Numbered from the stretch's first letter, positions 26,864 to 34,279 are shown. The stretch: 64,000 nucleotides of DNA from Peptococcaceae bacterium (GCA_900759105.1 CAAETY010000066.1:1-64000), one strand, 5' to 3'. The notes: a model not told the origin generated them from the sequence alone. A program made the numbers and translations.

Positions 26864-28045
26864 ATGAAAATTTCTGATAACGTATATTATGTTGGTGTTT
26901 CCAACCCTACCTTACGTGTTTTCGATATCATTATGGCCACCGAATACGGTACCACCTATAACTCTTACCTCGTACAAGGCACCGAAAAGACCGCACTCAT
27001 TGATGGCGCACACAAAGGCTTTGAAAATCTTTTCATTGAAAACGTTGAAGCGATCACAGATTTCAAATCTATTGATTACATGATTGTTAACCACACCGAG
27101 CCTGACCACTCCGGCGCTATTCGCCTTGCTATCGAACACAACCCTGACATCGTTGTTTACGGTACCGCTGCTTGTCTCAAGAATCTTGATAACATCTGCC
27201 GTATTCCATTCAATCGCGTCGTTGTAAAAGATGGCGATACCTTGGCACTTGGTGGCAAGACATTGACCTTCTGCGTAAGCCCTAATATCCACTGGCCTGA
27301 TACCATGATGACCTATCTCGCAGAAGACAAAATGCTCTTTAGCTGCGACTTCCTCGGTTCTCACTTTGCTGAACCTACCATGTATGCACACAAGGCTTAC
27401 AAGAGAGAACTCTACGAAAAAGAATTTAAGGTTTACTATGATGCTATCATGGGGCCATTTGCGAAATTCGTTCTTCGTGCCCTCGATCGCATCAAGGACC
27501 TCGATATCCAAACCGTATGCCCAAGCCACGGCCCAATGCTCGTTGGTGAAGATGTAAAGAAAGCAATGGATACCTACAAAGAATGGTCCACCCCTGCTGT
27601 AAAGGAAAACAAGACCGTTGCCATTTACTACGTATCCGCTTACGGTTACACCAGACAAATGAGCCAATACTTGGCTGACAAGCTCACTGAAAAGGGCATC
27701 GTTGTTTCTGCATTTGACGTCATCAAAACTGACGCTGCTGAAATCGCTGCACACCTCGGCGATGACTGCCTCGTATTTGGTTCCCCAACCTTGAACCGTG
27801 CAGCATTGAAGCCTGTTCTTGATGTTATTAGCTGCATTGATGCCGTATCCTCTGCCGGCCGCCCTTATGCAACTCTCGGCTGCTACGGTTGGAGCGGTGA
27901 AGCTTGCGCACAACTCAACGACCGTTGCAACAGCATCAAGATGAAGCAAGTCGGCGAAAGTGTTCGTTCCCAATTCACCCCTACCGACGAAGTATACGCA
28001 CAACTCGACGAATTGGCACAACAAATCGCAGATACCATTGCGTAA
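26864..28045 (+). CDS. A-type flavoprotein (flavodiiron protein, FprA-like)
   Basis: A 393-residue flavodiiron protein that reduces O2 to water or NO to N2O and protects anaerobes. The N-terminal MBL-like domain holds the diiron ligands, including His77-x-Glu79-x-Asp81-His82. The C-terminal flavodoxin domain (about 250-393) begins with AIYYVSAYGYT, the FMN phosphate loop. No fused rubredoxin is present. A GGAGAG box precedes the ATG and a terminator follows, so it is monocistronic. Codons are strongly biased, suggesting high expression. Divergence from rex makes redox control likely. Confidence 0.93.
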   Translation: MKISDNVYYVGVSNPTLRVFDIIMATEYGTTYNSYLVQGTEKTALIDGAHKGFENLFIENVEAITDFKSIDYMIVNHTEPDHSGAIRLAIEHNPDIVVYGTAACLKNLDNICRIPFNRVVVKDGDTLALGGKTLTFCVSPNIHWPDTMMTYLAEDKMLFSCDFLGSHFAEPTMYAHKAYKRELYEKEFKVYYDAIMGPFAKFVLRALDRIKDLDIQTVCPSHGPMLVGEDVKKAMDTYKEWSTPAVKENKTVAIYYVSAYGYTRQMSQYLADKLTEKGIVVSAFDVIKTDAAEIAAHLGDDCLVFGSPTLNRAALKPVLDVISCIDAVSSAGRPYATLGCYGWSGEACAQLNDRCNSIKMKQVGESVRSQFTPTDEVYAQLDELAQQIADTIA

Positions 28046-28057
28046 GTTTGCTTTTAC

Positions 28058-28095
28058 ACACCTCAGCCGTTCACATACTGCTAAGGTGTTTTTTT
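28058..28095 (+). terminator. Intrinsic terminator of fprA
   Basis: Stem ACACCTCAGC / GCTAAGGTGT (one mismatch) followed by a run of seven T. Confidence 0.88.
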
Positions 28096-28167
28096 ATTTG
28101 CTTTATTAGAGATTATTCGTTATAGTAAAACATAGTACTACTTATATATTTGGAGGAATGAAAATCA

Positions 28168-29397
28168 ATGGAAAGAAACGTCTATGATGTGCTGACTGAA
28201 CGTGGCTACATCGAACAGGCCACCCATCCTGATGAAACCCGTGAGCTTCTTGGTAAGGAGAAGGTTACTTTCTATATCGGCTTTGACCCAACCGCAGATA
28301 GCCTGCACGTGGGCCACTATATTCAGTTCATGGTCATGCAACACATGCAGCAACACGGTCACCGTCCAATTTTCTTGGCCGGCGGCGGCACCGGGATGAT
28401 TGGCGACCCATCCGGTCGTAGCGACATGCGTCGTGTCATGACCATCGAACAAATCGACCACAACGTGCAACGCTTCAAAGAACAAGCAGAACGCTTTATT
28501 GATTTTTCCGATGACAAAGCGCTCATCTTAAACAATGCAGATTGGCTCAGAGATCTTAACTACATCGAATTTTTGCGTGACTACGGTGCATACTTCTCCG
28601 TAAACCGTATGATTAACGCAGAATGCTACAAATCCCGTATGGAACAAGGATTGACTTTCTTGGAATTCAACTACATGATCATGCAATCCTATGACTTCTT
28701 GCACCTCTATCGCAACTACAATTGCAAACTCGAATTGGGCGGCAATGACCAATGGAGCAACATCATCGGTGGGGTAGACCTCGTTCGTCGTGCCGATCAA
28801 GGCGAAGTATTCGGTCTTACCTTTAAGCTCCTCACCAACAGTGAAGGCAAAAAGATGGGCAAAACCGCCAACGGTGCTGTATGGCTTGATGCCGACAAAA
28901 TGAGCCCATACGATTTCTACCAATACTGGCGTAACGTGGATGACAAAGACGTTCGCAATTGCTTGTGTCTCTTGACCTTTATCCCAATGGACGAAGTAGA
29001 ACGTCTTGCTGCACTTGAAGGTGCCGAAATCAACAAGGCCAAGGAAATCCTCGCTTATGAAGTAACCAAAAATGTCCACGGTGAAGCAGCTGCAGAAGAA
29101 GCCCAAAAGGCAGCACGCGCACTCTTTGCAGGCGGCGGCCAAGAAGGCTCCATTCCAACCACCAAAATGGACAAAGCGACCTTCGAAGGTGAAGGCGTTG
29201 GCCTTTTGAACCTTCTTAAAGAAGTCGGTCTTACCTCTACCACCAGCGAAGGCCGTCGTCTTGTAGAGCAAGGCGGGGTCACCTTAAATGAAGTCGCTGT
29301 AAAGGACGTTCGTTACAACGTTACCTTACAAGACTTCCAAGACAATCAACTCAAAATCCGCAAGGGTAAAAAGAAATTCCATCTTATCGAGCTTTAA
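28168..29397 (+). CDS. tyrS: Tyrosyl-tRNA synthetase
   Basis: A 409-residue class I synthetase that charges tRNA-Tyr. The HIGH signature reads HVGH (in PTADSLHVGHY) and the KMSKS loop reads KKMGKT. A C-terminal S4-like RNA-binding domain follows (GRRLVEQGGVTLN). The KMSKS variant and length fit the TyrZ-like branch. The GGAGG box lies 11 bases from the chosen ATG; a closer ATG is out of frame. Only about 70 bases separate it from the fprA terminator, so there is no room for a T-box. A terminator follows directly. Confidence 0.95.
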   Translation: MERNVYDVLTERGYIEQATHPDETRELLGKEKVTFYIGFDPTADSLHVGHYIQFMVMQHMQQHGHRPIFLAGGGTGMIGDPSGRSDMRRVMTIEQIDHNVQRFKEQAERFIDFSDDKALILNNADWLRDLNYIEFLRDYGAYFSVNRMINAECYKSRMEQGLTFLEFNYMIMQSYDFLHLYRNYNCKLELGGNDQWSNIIGGVDLVRRADQGEVFGLTFKLLTNSEGKKMGKTANGAVWLDADKMSPYDFYQYWRNVDDKDVRNCLCLLTFIPMDEVERLAALEGAEINKAKEILAYEVTKNVHGEAAAEEAQKAARALFAGGGQEGSIPTTKMDKATFEGEGVGLLNLLKEVGLTSTTSEGRRLVEQGGVTLNEVAVKDVRYNVTLQDFQDNQLKIRKGKKKFHLIEL

Positions 29398-29403
29398 TCC
29401 CAC

Positions 29404-29433
29404 AAACGACCTGCCAACAGCAGGTCGTTTTTT
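29404..29433 (+). terminator. Intrinsic terminator of tyrS
   Basis: Perfect 10-bp stem AACGACCTGC / GCAGGTCGTT with a CAACA loop and T-run. Confidence 0.93.
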
Positions 29434-29442
29434 CGTTGCCAC

Positions 29443-29483
29443 AAAAAAACGGTTGTACGCCTTGCGTTCCAAAGCATACAACC
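29443..29483 (-). terminator. Intrinsic terminator of the 50-codon minus-strand gene
   Basis: Minus-strand stem GGTTGTATGC / GCGTACAACC (one G-U pair) extended by TTG/CAA, then G and seven T. It faces the tyrS terminator, so the two units converge. Confidence 0.85.
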
Positions 29484-29527
29484 ATATCGTTCGTCGAATA
29501 ATTCCTAGTCATTTGCTGCTAGACGTG

Positions 29528-29680
29528 CTATACTGAGTCAACATCGAGTTGGGAGGAATCCGCTTTGTTCTTTTCTTCCTCGGCTTCTGCCTGAGCGAAA
29601 AGGGACATCAGCCCACTCATCAAATCATTCTTGCAAGTCATGTCATCACAAGCATCCTGTGGTTTGTTTTGATTGGTCAT
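29528..29680 (-). CDS. Small acidic protein, 50 residues, unknown function
   Basis: An ATG-initiated frame of 50 codons (starts MTNQNKPQDACDDM, ends SQLDVDSV). It is hydrophilic and acidic, with two cysteines (Cys11, Cys16), a central helix-prone LMSGLMSLFAQAEAEEEK stretch and no signal or membrane segment. Support for a real gene: a GGAAG box about ten bases before the ATG, a good promoter (TTGCAT, 17 bases, GATAAT) 35-60 bases upstream, and a strong terminator 45 bases downstream on the same strand. I do not recognise the family. A plus-strand frame over the same bases has none of these signals. Confidence 0.65.
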   Translation of the reverse strand: MTNQNKPQDACDDMTCKNDLMSGLMSLFAQAEAEEEKNKADSSQLDVDSV

Positions 29681-29714
29681 GGCAGCTTCTTCCTTTCTTT
29701 GAAAGATTTAGTGT

Positions 29715-29743
29715 ATTATCCCACGTGCCAACCCACGATGCAA
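29715..29743 (-). promoter_or_regulatory. Promoter of the 50-codon gene
   Basis: Minus strand: -35 TTGCAT (29738-29743), 17-base spacer, -10 GATAAT (29715-29720). Confidence 0.65.
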
Positions 29744-29749
29744 TATGGG

Positions 29750-29778
29750 TTAGCGTGTTTTTGCAAAAGTTTTATAGA
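29750..29778 (+). promoter_or_regulatory. Candidate promoter of the folate operon
   Basis: -35 TTAGCG (29750-29755), 17-base spacer, -10 TATAGA (29773-29778). Weak match, but correctly placed before the structured leader and divergent from the 50-codon gene promoter. Confidence 0.35.
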
Positions 29779-29809
29779 TTAGATCTTAGTCCCTGTGCGT
29801 TCCAATAAT

Positions 29810-29922
29810 GGATAAGTGTCAACAGACGAGGGAGTGCTGTTGAACGAAAGATGCCCCGCATCTGCGATACACCGGACGCTCCCATGATCACCTACACTTC
29901 CTCAAGGGGAAGTGTTTTTTTA
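29810..29922 (+). promoter_or_regulatory. Structured leader with terminator upstream of folC (riboswitch candidate)
   Basis: Three elements overlap. A hairpin TCAACAG / CTGTTGA (29819-29825, 29837-29843) has GGGAGTG (29830-29836) in its loop, which can pair with CGCTCCC (29877-29883), forming an H-type pseudoknot around a small hairpin AGATGC-CCC-GCATCT (29849-29863). The upstream GGATAAGTGT (29810-29819) is complementary, with one bulge, to ACACTTCC, the 5' arm of the terminator at 29894-29922, so an antiterminator is possible. It does not match the THF-I, ZTP or other riboswitch consensus I know. The ligand is unknown; a folate-related signal would fit the operon. Confidence 0.55.
29894..29922 (+). 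terminator. Leader terminator before folC
   Basis: Stem ACACTTCC / GGAAGTGT followed by seven T, ending only five bases before the GGAGG box of folC. Transcription must read through it to express the folate operon, so it is a likely control point. Confidence 0.85.
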
Positions 29923-29936
29923 TTTTGGAGGACGTT

Positions 29937-31241
29937 ATGACTTATGAAGAAGTGCTCCAAGCGCTGGAGCAATACAAAACGCTGGGTTCTGTCTATGGGC
30001 TCGAGGGCATCACACGTCTGATGAACGCTCTTGACCGTCCGGACCGTGCCTTAAAGGTCATTCATGTGGCCGGAACCAATGGCAAAGGTTCAACCGTCAC
30101 CACCTTGGCAACGATTCTCGAAACGTGTGGCATCCATACCGCTACCTATACGTCACCGGAAGTCACCACCTATCTTGACCGTTTTCGTATCGGTTTAACA
30201 CCGGCAACGGAAAATGATTTTATTCACGCCTTTGAACGTGTCGAAACCGCCTGCCAACACATCGTTGCTGAGGGCTTTCCACATCCGACGATTTTTGAAA
30301 TGGAGCTTGCTATTGCCTTTGTGCTCGCATGCCATTGCGGCGCTGAGGTCATGGTACAAGAAACCGGACTCGGCGGTCGCTTAGATGCCACCAATATTGT
30401 CGAACACCCTATTCTTGTGGTATTTACAGCCATCGGCATGGATCATACCCAATTTTTGGGCGACACCATCCAAGAAATCACCATCGAAAAAGCCGGCATC
30501 ATCAAGCCCGGCGCACCGGTGGTGGCTTATGACAACGGTCTTGCTGTGAATCAAATTATTAAGGAAGTGGCAACACTGAACAAGGTTCCCTGCCGCTTTG
30601 CTTCCACAGAAATGTGCGAAGTCACTGAACGCAATTTGGACGGACAAACCATTATTTATGATGGTAAAAGCTACCATTATTCATTGATTGGCACTCATCA
30701 AGTCCGAAACTTTTCTCTCATTATGAACGCTGTTGATGCGTTGCGTGAAGAAGGTTGGCATTTGCCAATTGAAAAAGTACAGCAAGCCATGCACAAGATT
30801 CGTTGGCCGGGACGTTTTGAAGTGGTATGCAAGCGTCCTGTTATTGTTCTTGACGGTGCCCATAACCCACAAGCGGCTCAAGCGTTAGCCGATACTGTCA
30901 CAACGTGGTTTTCCGGGCGCAAGGTGCATTTTCTTATGCATATATTCAAGGACAAGAACGCCTTGGGCATCCTAGAATCCATTGCGCCGGTTTGTGCGCA
31001 CCTCACCCTCACCACCATCTCGGATGAACGCTCTGAAAATCCCGAGGTACTCAAGCAAACGGCTGCTCTCTTCCTGCCGGAGGAGGCCATCTCTGTCGAA
31101 GCCGATTTTGACACCGCCCTCCTTCATACCCTGGAAGGATTGGCCGATGACGATATACTCATTATCTGCGGCTCCCTCTCTCATTTGGAAGAATCGCGCC
31201 GTGTACTCGCTCAATTAGAAAGGATACAACTCTCATGGTAG
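29937..31241 (+). CDS. folC: Bifunctional folylpolyglutamate/dihydrofolate synthase
   Basis: A 434-residue Mur-ligase-family enzyme that adds glutamate to dihydropteroate and to folates. The ATP loop is GTNGKGS (46-52), with the TSPEVTTYLDR substrate segment and a C-terminal domain after about residue 295 (LDGAHNPQAA). The ATG at 29937 has GGAGG five bases upstream; an in-frame TTG four codons earlier overlaps that box and is rejected. First gene of the folate operon; its end overlaps folE by seven bases. Confidence 0.95.
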   Translation: MTYEEVLQALEQYKTLGSVYGLEGITRLMNALDRPDRALKVIHVAGTNGKGSTVTTLATILETCGIHTATYTSPEVTTYLDRFRIGLTPATENDFIHAFERVETACQHIVAEGFPHPTIFEMELAIAFVLACHCGAEVMVQETGLGGRLDATNIVEHPILVVFTAIGMDHTQFLGDTIQEITIEKAGIIKPGAPVVAYDNGLAVNQIIKEVATLNKVPCRFASTEMCEVTERNLDGQTIIYDGKSYHYSLIGTHQVRNFSLIMNAVDALREEGWHLPIEKVQQAMHKIRWPGRFEVVCKRPVIVLDGAHNPQAAQALADTVTTWFSGRKVHFLMHIFKDKNALGILESIAPVCAHLTLTTISDERSENPEVLKQTAALFLPEEAISVEADFDTALLHTLEGLADDDILIICGSLSHLEESRRVLAQLERIQLSW

Positions 31242-31792
31242 ATATTGAAAAAGCCGAACAAGCCATCCGCGACCTGCTCGTAGCGATTGGTGAAGACCCA
31301 GATCGTCCGGGCCTGTTAGAAACCCCAAAACGTTGTGCCAAAATGTATCAAGAGCTTTTAAGTGGTATGGATACCACCGCCGAAGAGCATCTCTCCAAAC
31401 AATTTGACGTCCCCCATTCCGAATTTCTTTTGGAAAAGGATATCCAGTTTTACTCCCTTTGTGAACACCATCTATTGCCATTCTTTGGGCATGTGCACAT
31501 CGCTTATCTGCCCAATGACAAGGTTGTGGGCTTGAGTAAGCTCGGTCGCACCGTTGAAGTGTACGCACGCCGTTTGCAATTGCAAGAGCAAATGACCGCA
31601 CAAATTGCCGATGATGTCATGGAATACCTCAACGCCCGCGGCGTGATGGTCGTTATTGAAGCAGAACACCTTTGCATGACTATGCGCGGTGTGAAAAAGC
31701 CCGGCACCCAAACTGTCACGGTAGCCTGCCGCGGCGTCTTTGAAGAAGATTTGCATCTGCAGCAAACCTGCTTGAGCTTGATTCGCCAATGA
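31235..31792 (+). CDS. folE: GTP cyclohydrolase I
   Basis: A 185-residue enzyme that converts GTP to 7,8-dihydroneopterin triphosphate, the entry step of folate synthesis. Zinc and catalytic residues are visible in CEHH (Cys76-His79) and EHLCM (His145, Cys147). Length is normal for FolE1. It starts inside the end of folC and ends in an ATGA overlap with the HD-domain gene, so the operon is translationally coupled. Confidence 0.97.
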   Translation: MVDIEKAEQAIRDLLVAIGEDPDRPGLLETPKRCAKMYQELLSGMDTTAEEHLSKQFDVPHSEFLLEKDIQFYSLCEHHLLPFFGHVHIAYLPNDKVVGLSKLGRTVEVYARRLQLQEQMTAQIADDVMEYLNARGVMVVIEAEHLCMTMRGVKKPGTQTVTVACRGVFEEDLHLQQTCLSLIRQ

Positions 31793-32271
31793 AAATTGTA
31801 GAACGCTTGTTAAATCATCCCGACTTTTTTGCAGCCTTTGATACCATCGAAGCCAATGAAAAAACGCGTATTTTTTGCCGCCATGGGCTCGACCATGCCC
31901 TTGATGTGGCTCGCATTACTTGGATACTCGCACTCGAAAACAAACGCGATTTTGAAAAGGAAACGGTATATCTGGCGGCGCTTCTGCATGACATCGGCCG
32001 CAGTAAGGACAACGCCAACCACGATGAAGAAAGTGCTCGCATGGCGATAACGCTTTTATCTGCCTGTGGCGCTGATGCCCCTCTAATCAAAACAATCGCC
32101 GATGCCATCGCCGGTCATCGTGAAAAAAGCACGAGCATTGACCTTCACACAGCAACCTTGGGCGAACTTCTTGCTTACGCCGACAAAAAAAGTCGCCCTT
32201 GCTATCGCTGTGCAGCTGCACCAAATTGCTACTGGGATGCCCAACGCAAAAACCACACCATCACTGACTAA
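31789..32271 (+). CDS. HD-domain phosphohydrolase in the folate operon
   Basis: A 160-residue HD-superfamily protein. Likely metal ligands are His36, His67-Asp68 (LLHDIGR) and Asp132. The C-terminus has a cysteine group Cys138-x2-Cys141-x5-Cys147, perhaps a metal site. The start overlaps the folE stop (ATGA), placing it between GTP cyclohydrolase and dihydropteroate synthase. The pathway needs a dihydroneopterin triphosphate dephosphorylating step that no other gene here supplies, so it is a candidate for that role. This is inference from context; the family name alone says only metal-dependent phosphohydrolase. Confidence 0.8.
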   Translation: MKIVERLLNHPDFFAAFDTIEANEKTRIFCRHGLDHALDVARITWILALENKRDFEKETVYLAALLHDIGRSKDNANHDEESARMAITLLSACGADAPLIKTIADAIAGHREKSTSIDLHTATLGELLAYADKKSRPCYRCAAAPNCYWDAQRKNHTITD

Positions 32272-32286
32272 TACAAAGGAGACACC

Positions 32287-33111
32287 ATGAAACTCAACAA
32301 CCGTACCTTTGATTTTAACGGCACCGATGCCTACATCATGGGGATTTTGAACGTCACCCCCGATTCCTTCTCCGACGGTGGACGTTATATCCACGTAGAA
32401 ACTGCCATTAGCCATGCGCTTGGCATGATTGCCGACGGCGCTGACATTATCGACATCGGCGCAGAATCCACCCGCCCGGGCCATGTGCATATTTCCGTTG
32501 ATGAAGAATGTGAACGACTCTTGAAGGTCATTCGTGCGCTCAAGGATGTTACCGATGTCCCTCTCTCCGTCGATACCTATCGCGCACCTGTCGCACAAGC
32601 AGCCATTGAAGCCGGCGCCGACATGATCAACGACATTTGGGGCCTCACCTACGACGAAAACATGTCCAAGGTCATTGCCGCTGCCGATATCCCTGTCTGC
32701 ATCATGCACAATCGCGACAACAACGAATACACCGACTTCATCTCGGAATGGTTGAACGATATGAAACGCCAGCTCGCCATCGCCAAAGCTGCCGGCATCA
32801 AGGATGAAAACATCATCCTAGACCCCGGCATCGGCTTTGCTAAAAACTTTGACTATGACGTGGCTGCCATCCAACATACCCCAGACCTCTGTGCCCTTGG
32901 CTATCCGGTGCTCCTCGGTACCTCTCGCAAACGCGTAATTGGTAATCTCCTCGATTTGCCGGTAGACCAACGTGACGAAGGCACGGCCGCCACCACCATC
33001 ATCGGTTACCTTGGTGGTGCACGCATCTTCCGTGTGCATGACGTACGTATGAATCGTCGCGTTCTTGATACTGTGGCACATATGGAGGCAATGAAGTATG
33101 GACAAAATTAG
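32287..33111 (+). CDS. folP: Dihydropteroate synthase
   Basis: A 274-residue TIM-barrel enzyme that joins the pterin pyrophosphate to p-aminobenzoate; the target of sulfonamides. Signatures are GILNVTPDSFSDGG near the N-terminus, DIGAESTRPG, and DPGIGFAK. A GGAGA box precedes the ATG. It overlaps the following folBK gene by 14 bases. Confidence 0.97.
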   Translation: MKLNNRTFDFNGTDAYIMGILNVTPDSFSDGGRYIHVETAISHALGMIADGADIIDIGAESTRPGHVHISVDEECERLLKVIRALKDVTDVPLSVDTYRAPVAQAAIEAGADMINDIWGLTYDENMSKVIAAADIPVCIMHNRDNNEYTDFISEWLNDMKRQLAIAKAAGIKDENIILDPGIGFAKNFDYDVAAIQHTPDLCALGYPVLLGTSRKRVIGNLLDLPVDQRDEGTAATTIIGYLGGARIFRVHDVRMNRRVLDTVAHMEAMKYGQN

Positions 33112-33919
33112 TCTGGTAGATTTGAAAGTCTTTGCCCATCACGGCGTCTTTGACCACGAAAAACAAGATGGTCAAACCTTTATCTTGTGCTGTGATTGCA
33201 CCCTCTCCACCCGCATCGCCGGCAAAAGTGATGCTTTGAACGATGCGCTGGACTACGGTGCCTTGGCCCATCGCCTAACTGCCCTTTTTCAAGAAAAAAC
33301 CTTCGACCTTATCGAAGCCGCTGCCGAATACTGCGCCACGACCCTCCTGCATGAATTTCCGCTTATCCGCAGCCTGCGCCTTACCGTTAAAAAGCCATCC
33401 GCACCAATCGGCTTACCGGTTGCCTACCCAATGCTCACCATTGAACGTGGCTGGAAGCCCGTCATCTTGGCATTGGGAAGCAACATCGAGCCTTGCCAAG
33501 CGCACCTCGATGCTGCTGTTGAAATGATGCGCAATCATCCGGATATGCGCCTCTTAAAAACCGCCGGCTGGATTGAAACCGAACCATGGGGCTACACCGA
33601 CCAACCAACCTTTATCAACGGTGCTGTGATGGTTGAAACCCTGCTCACCCCCCATGAGCTTTTAGACGTCATCCATGAGATGGAGCACGCCGAAGGCCGC
33701 GAACGCCTCATCCACTGGGGCCCACGCACCTTGGACATCGACATCATCTACTACGCTGACCTGCTCTTAGATACCCCGGACCTCACCATTCCCCACGCCC
33801 TCTGCATGCAACGCGCCTTTGTCATGGACCCTGTTAACAAAATTGCCCCATATTGGATCGACCCTCGTTACGGCAAAACCGTTTCCGTTCTCTGGGAAAG
33901 CGAGAAAAAAACATTCTAA
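33098..33919 (+). CDS. folBK: Dihydroneopterin aldolase - HPPK fusion
   Basis: A 273-residue two-domain protein. Residues 1-120 are FolB (aldolase; VFDHEKQDGQ, DYGALAH and the catalytic Lys in LTVKKPSAP). Residues 122-273 are FolK, the pyrophosphokinase (ALGSNIEPCQ, HWGPRTLDIDIIYY). It performs two successive steps between the FolE product and FolP. Such fusions are known in Clostridia and Negativicutes. Last gene of the operon, followed by a long terminator hairpin. folA and pab genes are not in the window. Confidence 0.95.
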   Translation: MDKISLVDLKVFAHHGVFDHEKQDGQTFILCCDCTLSTRIAGKSDALNDALDYGALAHRLTALFQEKTFDLIEAAAEYCATTLLHEFPLIRSLRLTVKKPSAPIGLPVAYPMLTIERGWKPVILALGSNIEPCQAHLDAAVEMMRNHPDMRLLKTAGWIETEPWGYTDQPTFINGAVMVETLLTPHELLDVIHEMEHAEGRERLIHWGPRTLDIDIIYYADLLLDTPDLTIPHALCMQRAFVMDPVNKIAPYWIDPRYGKTVSVLWESEKKTF

Positions 33920-33922
33920 ATC

Positions 33923-34014
33923 AAAAAAAAGACTGCCCAAATACTGAACTGACCCTCAATTGTTAGACCTAAAATCTAACGATTGGGGGTCAATTTATAT
34001 GGACAGTCTTTTTT
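33923..34014 (+). terminator. Long hairpin terminator of the folate operon
   Basis: Outer stem AAAAAAGACTG / CAGTCTTTTTT plus CC/GG encloses a second palindrome (33945-33997). With A-runs on the left and T-runs on the right it can act in both directions. The plus-strand T-run ends the folate operon. Confidence 0.8.
33945..33997. repeat. 53-bp palindromic mini-element with IS3-like ends
   Basis: Two arms in inverted order share TGACCCnCAATnGTTAGA around a seven-base centre. The tips read TGAACTGACCC on the left and GGGTCAATTTA on the right (9 of 11 complementary). The wording resembles terminal repeats of IS150-group IS3 elements as I remember them. It sits exactly in the loop of the folate-operon terminator. 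No transposase is near. Confidence 0.45.
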
Positions 34015-34024
34015 GCGTTTCAAT

Positions 34025-34070
34025 TGGCATTAATGCCACAGCCATCTCCGTAAAAAAATTAATTTTTTTA
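34025..34070. repeat. Two perfect palindromes upstream of the metal ATPase operon
   Basis: TGGCATTAATGCCA (34025-34038, 14 bp) and a 20-bp A/T palindrome (34051-34070, TA7 / T7A with central TTAA) are both perfect. They end ten bases before the operon's -35 and could be regulator sites or transcription-blocking hairpins. Confidence 0.6.
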
Positions 34071-34080
34071 ATCGTTGGCA

Positions 34081-34109
34081 TTGATTTTTCATTATCTATC
34101 GTGTAAAAT
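34081..34109 (+). promoter_or_regulatory. Promoter of the metal ATPase operon
   Basis: -35 TTGATT (34081-34086), 17-base spacer, -10 TAAAAT preceded by GTG (34104-34109). Confidence 0.6.
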
Positions 34110-34127
34110 TCTATTAGCATAAACTAA

Positions 34128-34141
34128 TTAGTTGCAACTAA
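34128..34141. promoter_or_regulatory. Candidate operator TTAGTTGCAACTAA
   Basis: A perfect 14-bp palindrome beginning about 18 bases after the -10, i.e. around the start of the transcript, where a bound repressor would block initiation. The TAGTTGCAACTA core resembles MarR-family sites; the actual regulator is unknown. Confidence 0.55.
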
Positions 34142-34172
34142 CTTGTTGGATTGTCTAAAGGAGGAACACGCA

Positions 34173-34253
34173 ATGAAGCAACATCGTTTTTGGGCATGGT
34201 CCGCTTTATTTTGCATGATGATGGTGGTTTTTAGCGGTTACAATCACAAATAA
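34173..34253 (+). CDS. 26-residue membrane microprotein
   Basis: An ATG frame of 26 codons (begins MKQHRFWAWSALF, ends SGYNHK) behind an excellent AAAGGAGG box. A basic N-terminus, one short hydrophobic helix (about 6-21) and a basic end suggest a single-pass membrane peptide. It is the first translated frame of the operon, followed 26 bases later by the DUF6110-like gene and then the P-type ATPase. I do not know its function; a partner or leader peptide of the transporter is possible. Confidence 0.65.
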   Translation: MKQHRFWAWSALFCMMMVVFSGYNHK

Positions 34254-34279
34254 TTCATTTTTGAAAGGATGCGTTTATT

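Noticed and set aside
26912..28024. 370-codon minus-strand open frame
   Set aside because: Antisense shadow of fprA; the strand bias of the highly expressed gene removes stops from the opposite frame.
28096..28167. T-box leader before tyrS
   Set aside because: Only about 70 bases separate the fprA terminator from tyrS, and no structured element is seen.
29549..29782. 77-codon plus-strand open frame
   Set aside because: It is antisense to the 50-codon gene and its promoter, has no ribosome-binding site of its own and no codon bias like its neighbours.
29810..29883. THF-I or ZTP riboswitch identity for the folC leader
   Set aside because: The conserved core segments I expect for either class are not found, although the location before folate genes invited the idea; left as an unassigned leader.
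29830..29883. tRNA-like acceptor stem GGGAGTG / CGCTCCC
   Set aside because: The enclosed segment is only about 40 bases and lacks D, anticodon and T arms; the pairing fits a pseudoknot better.
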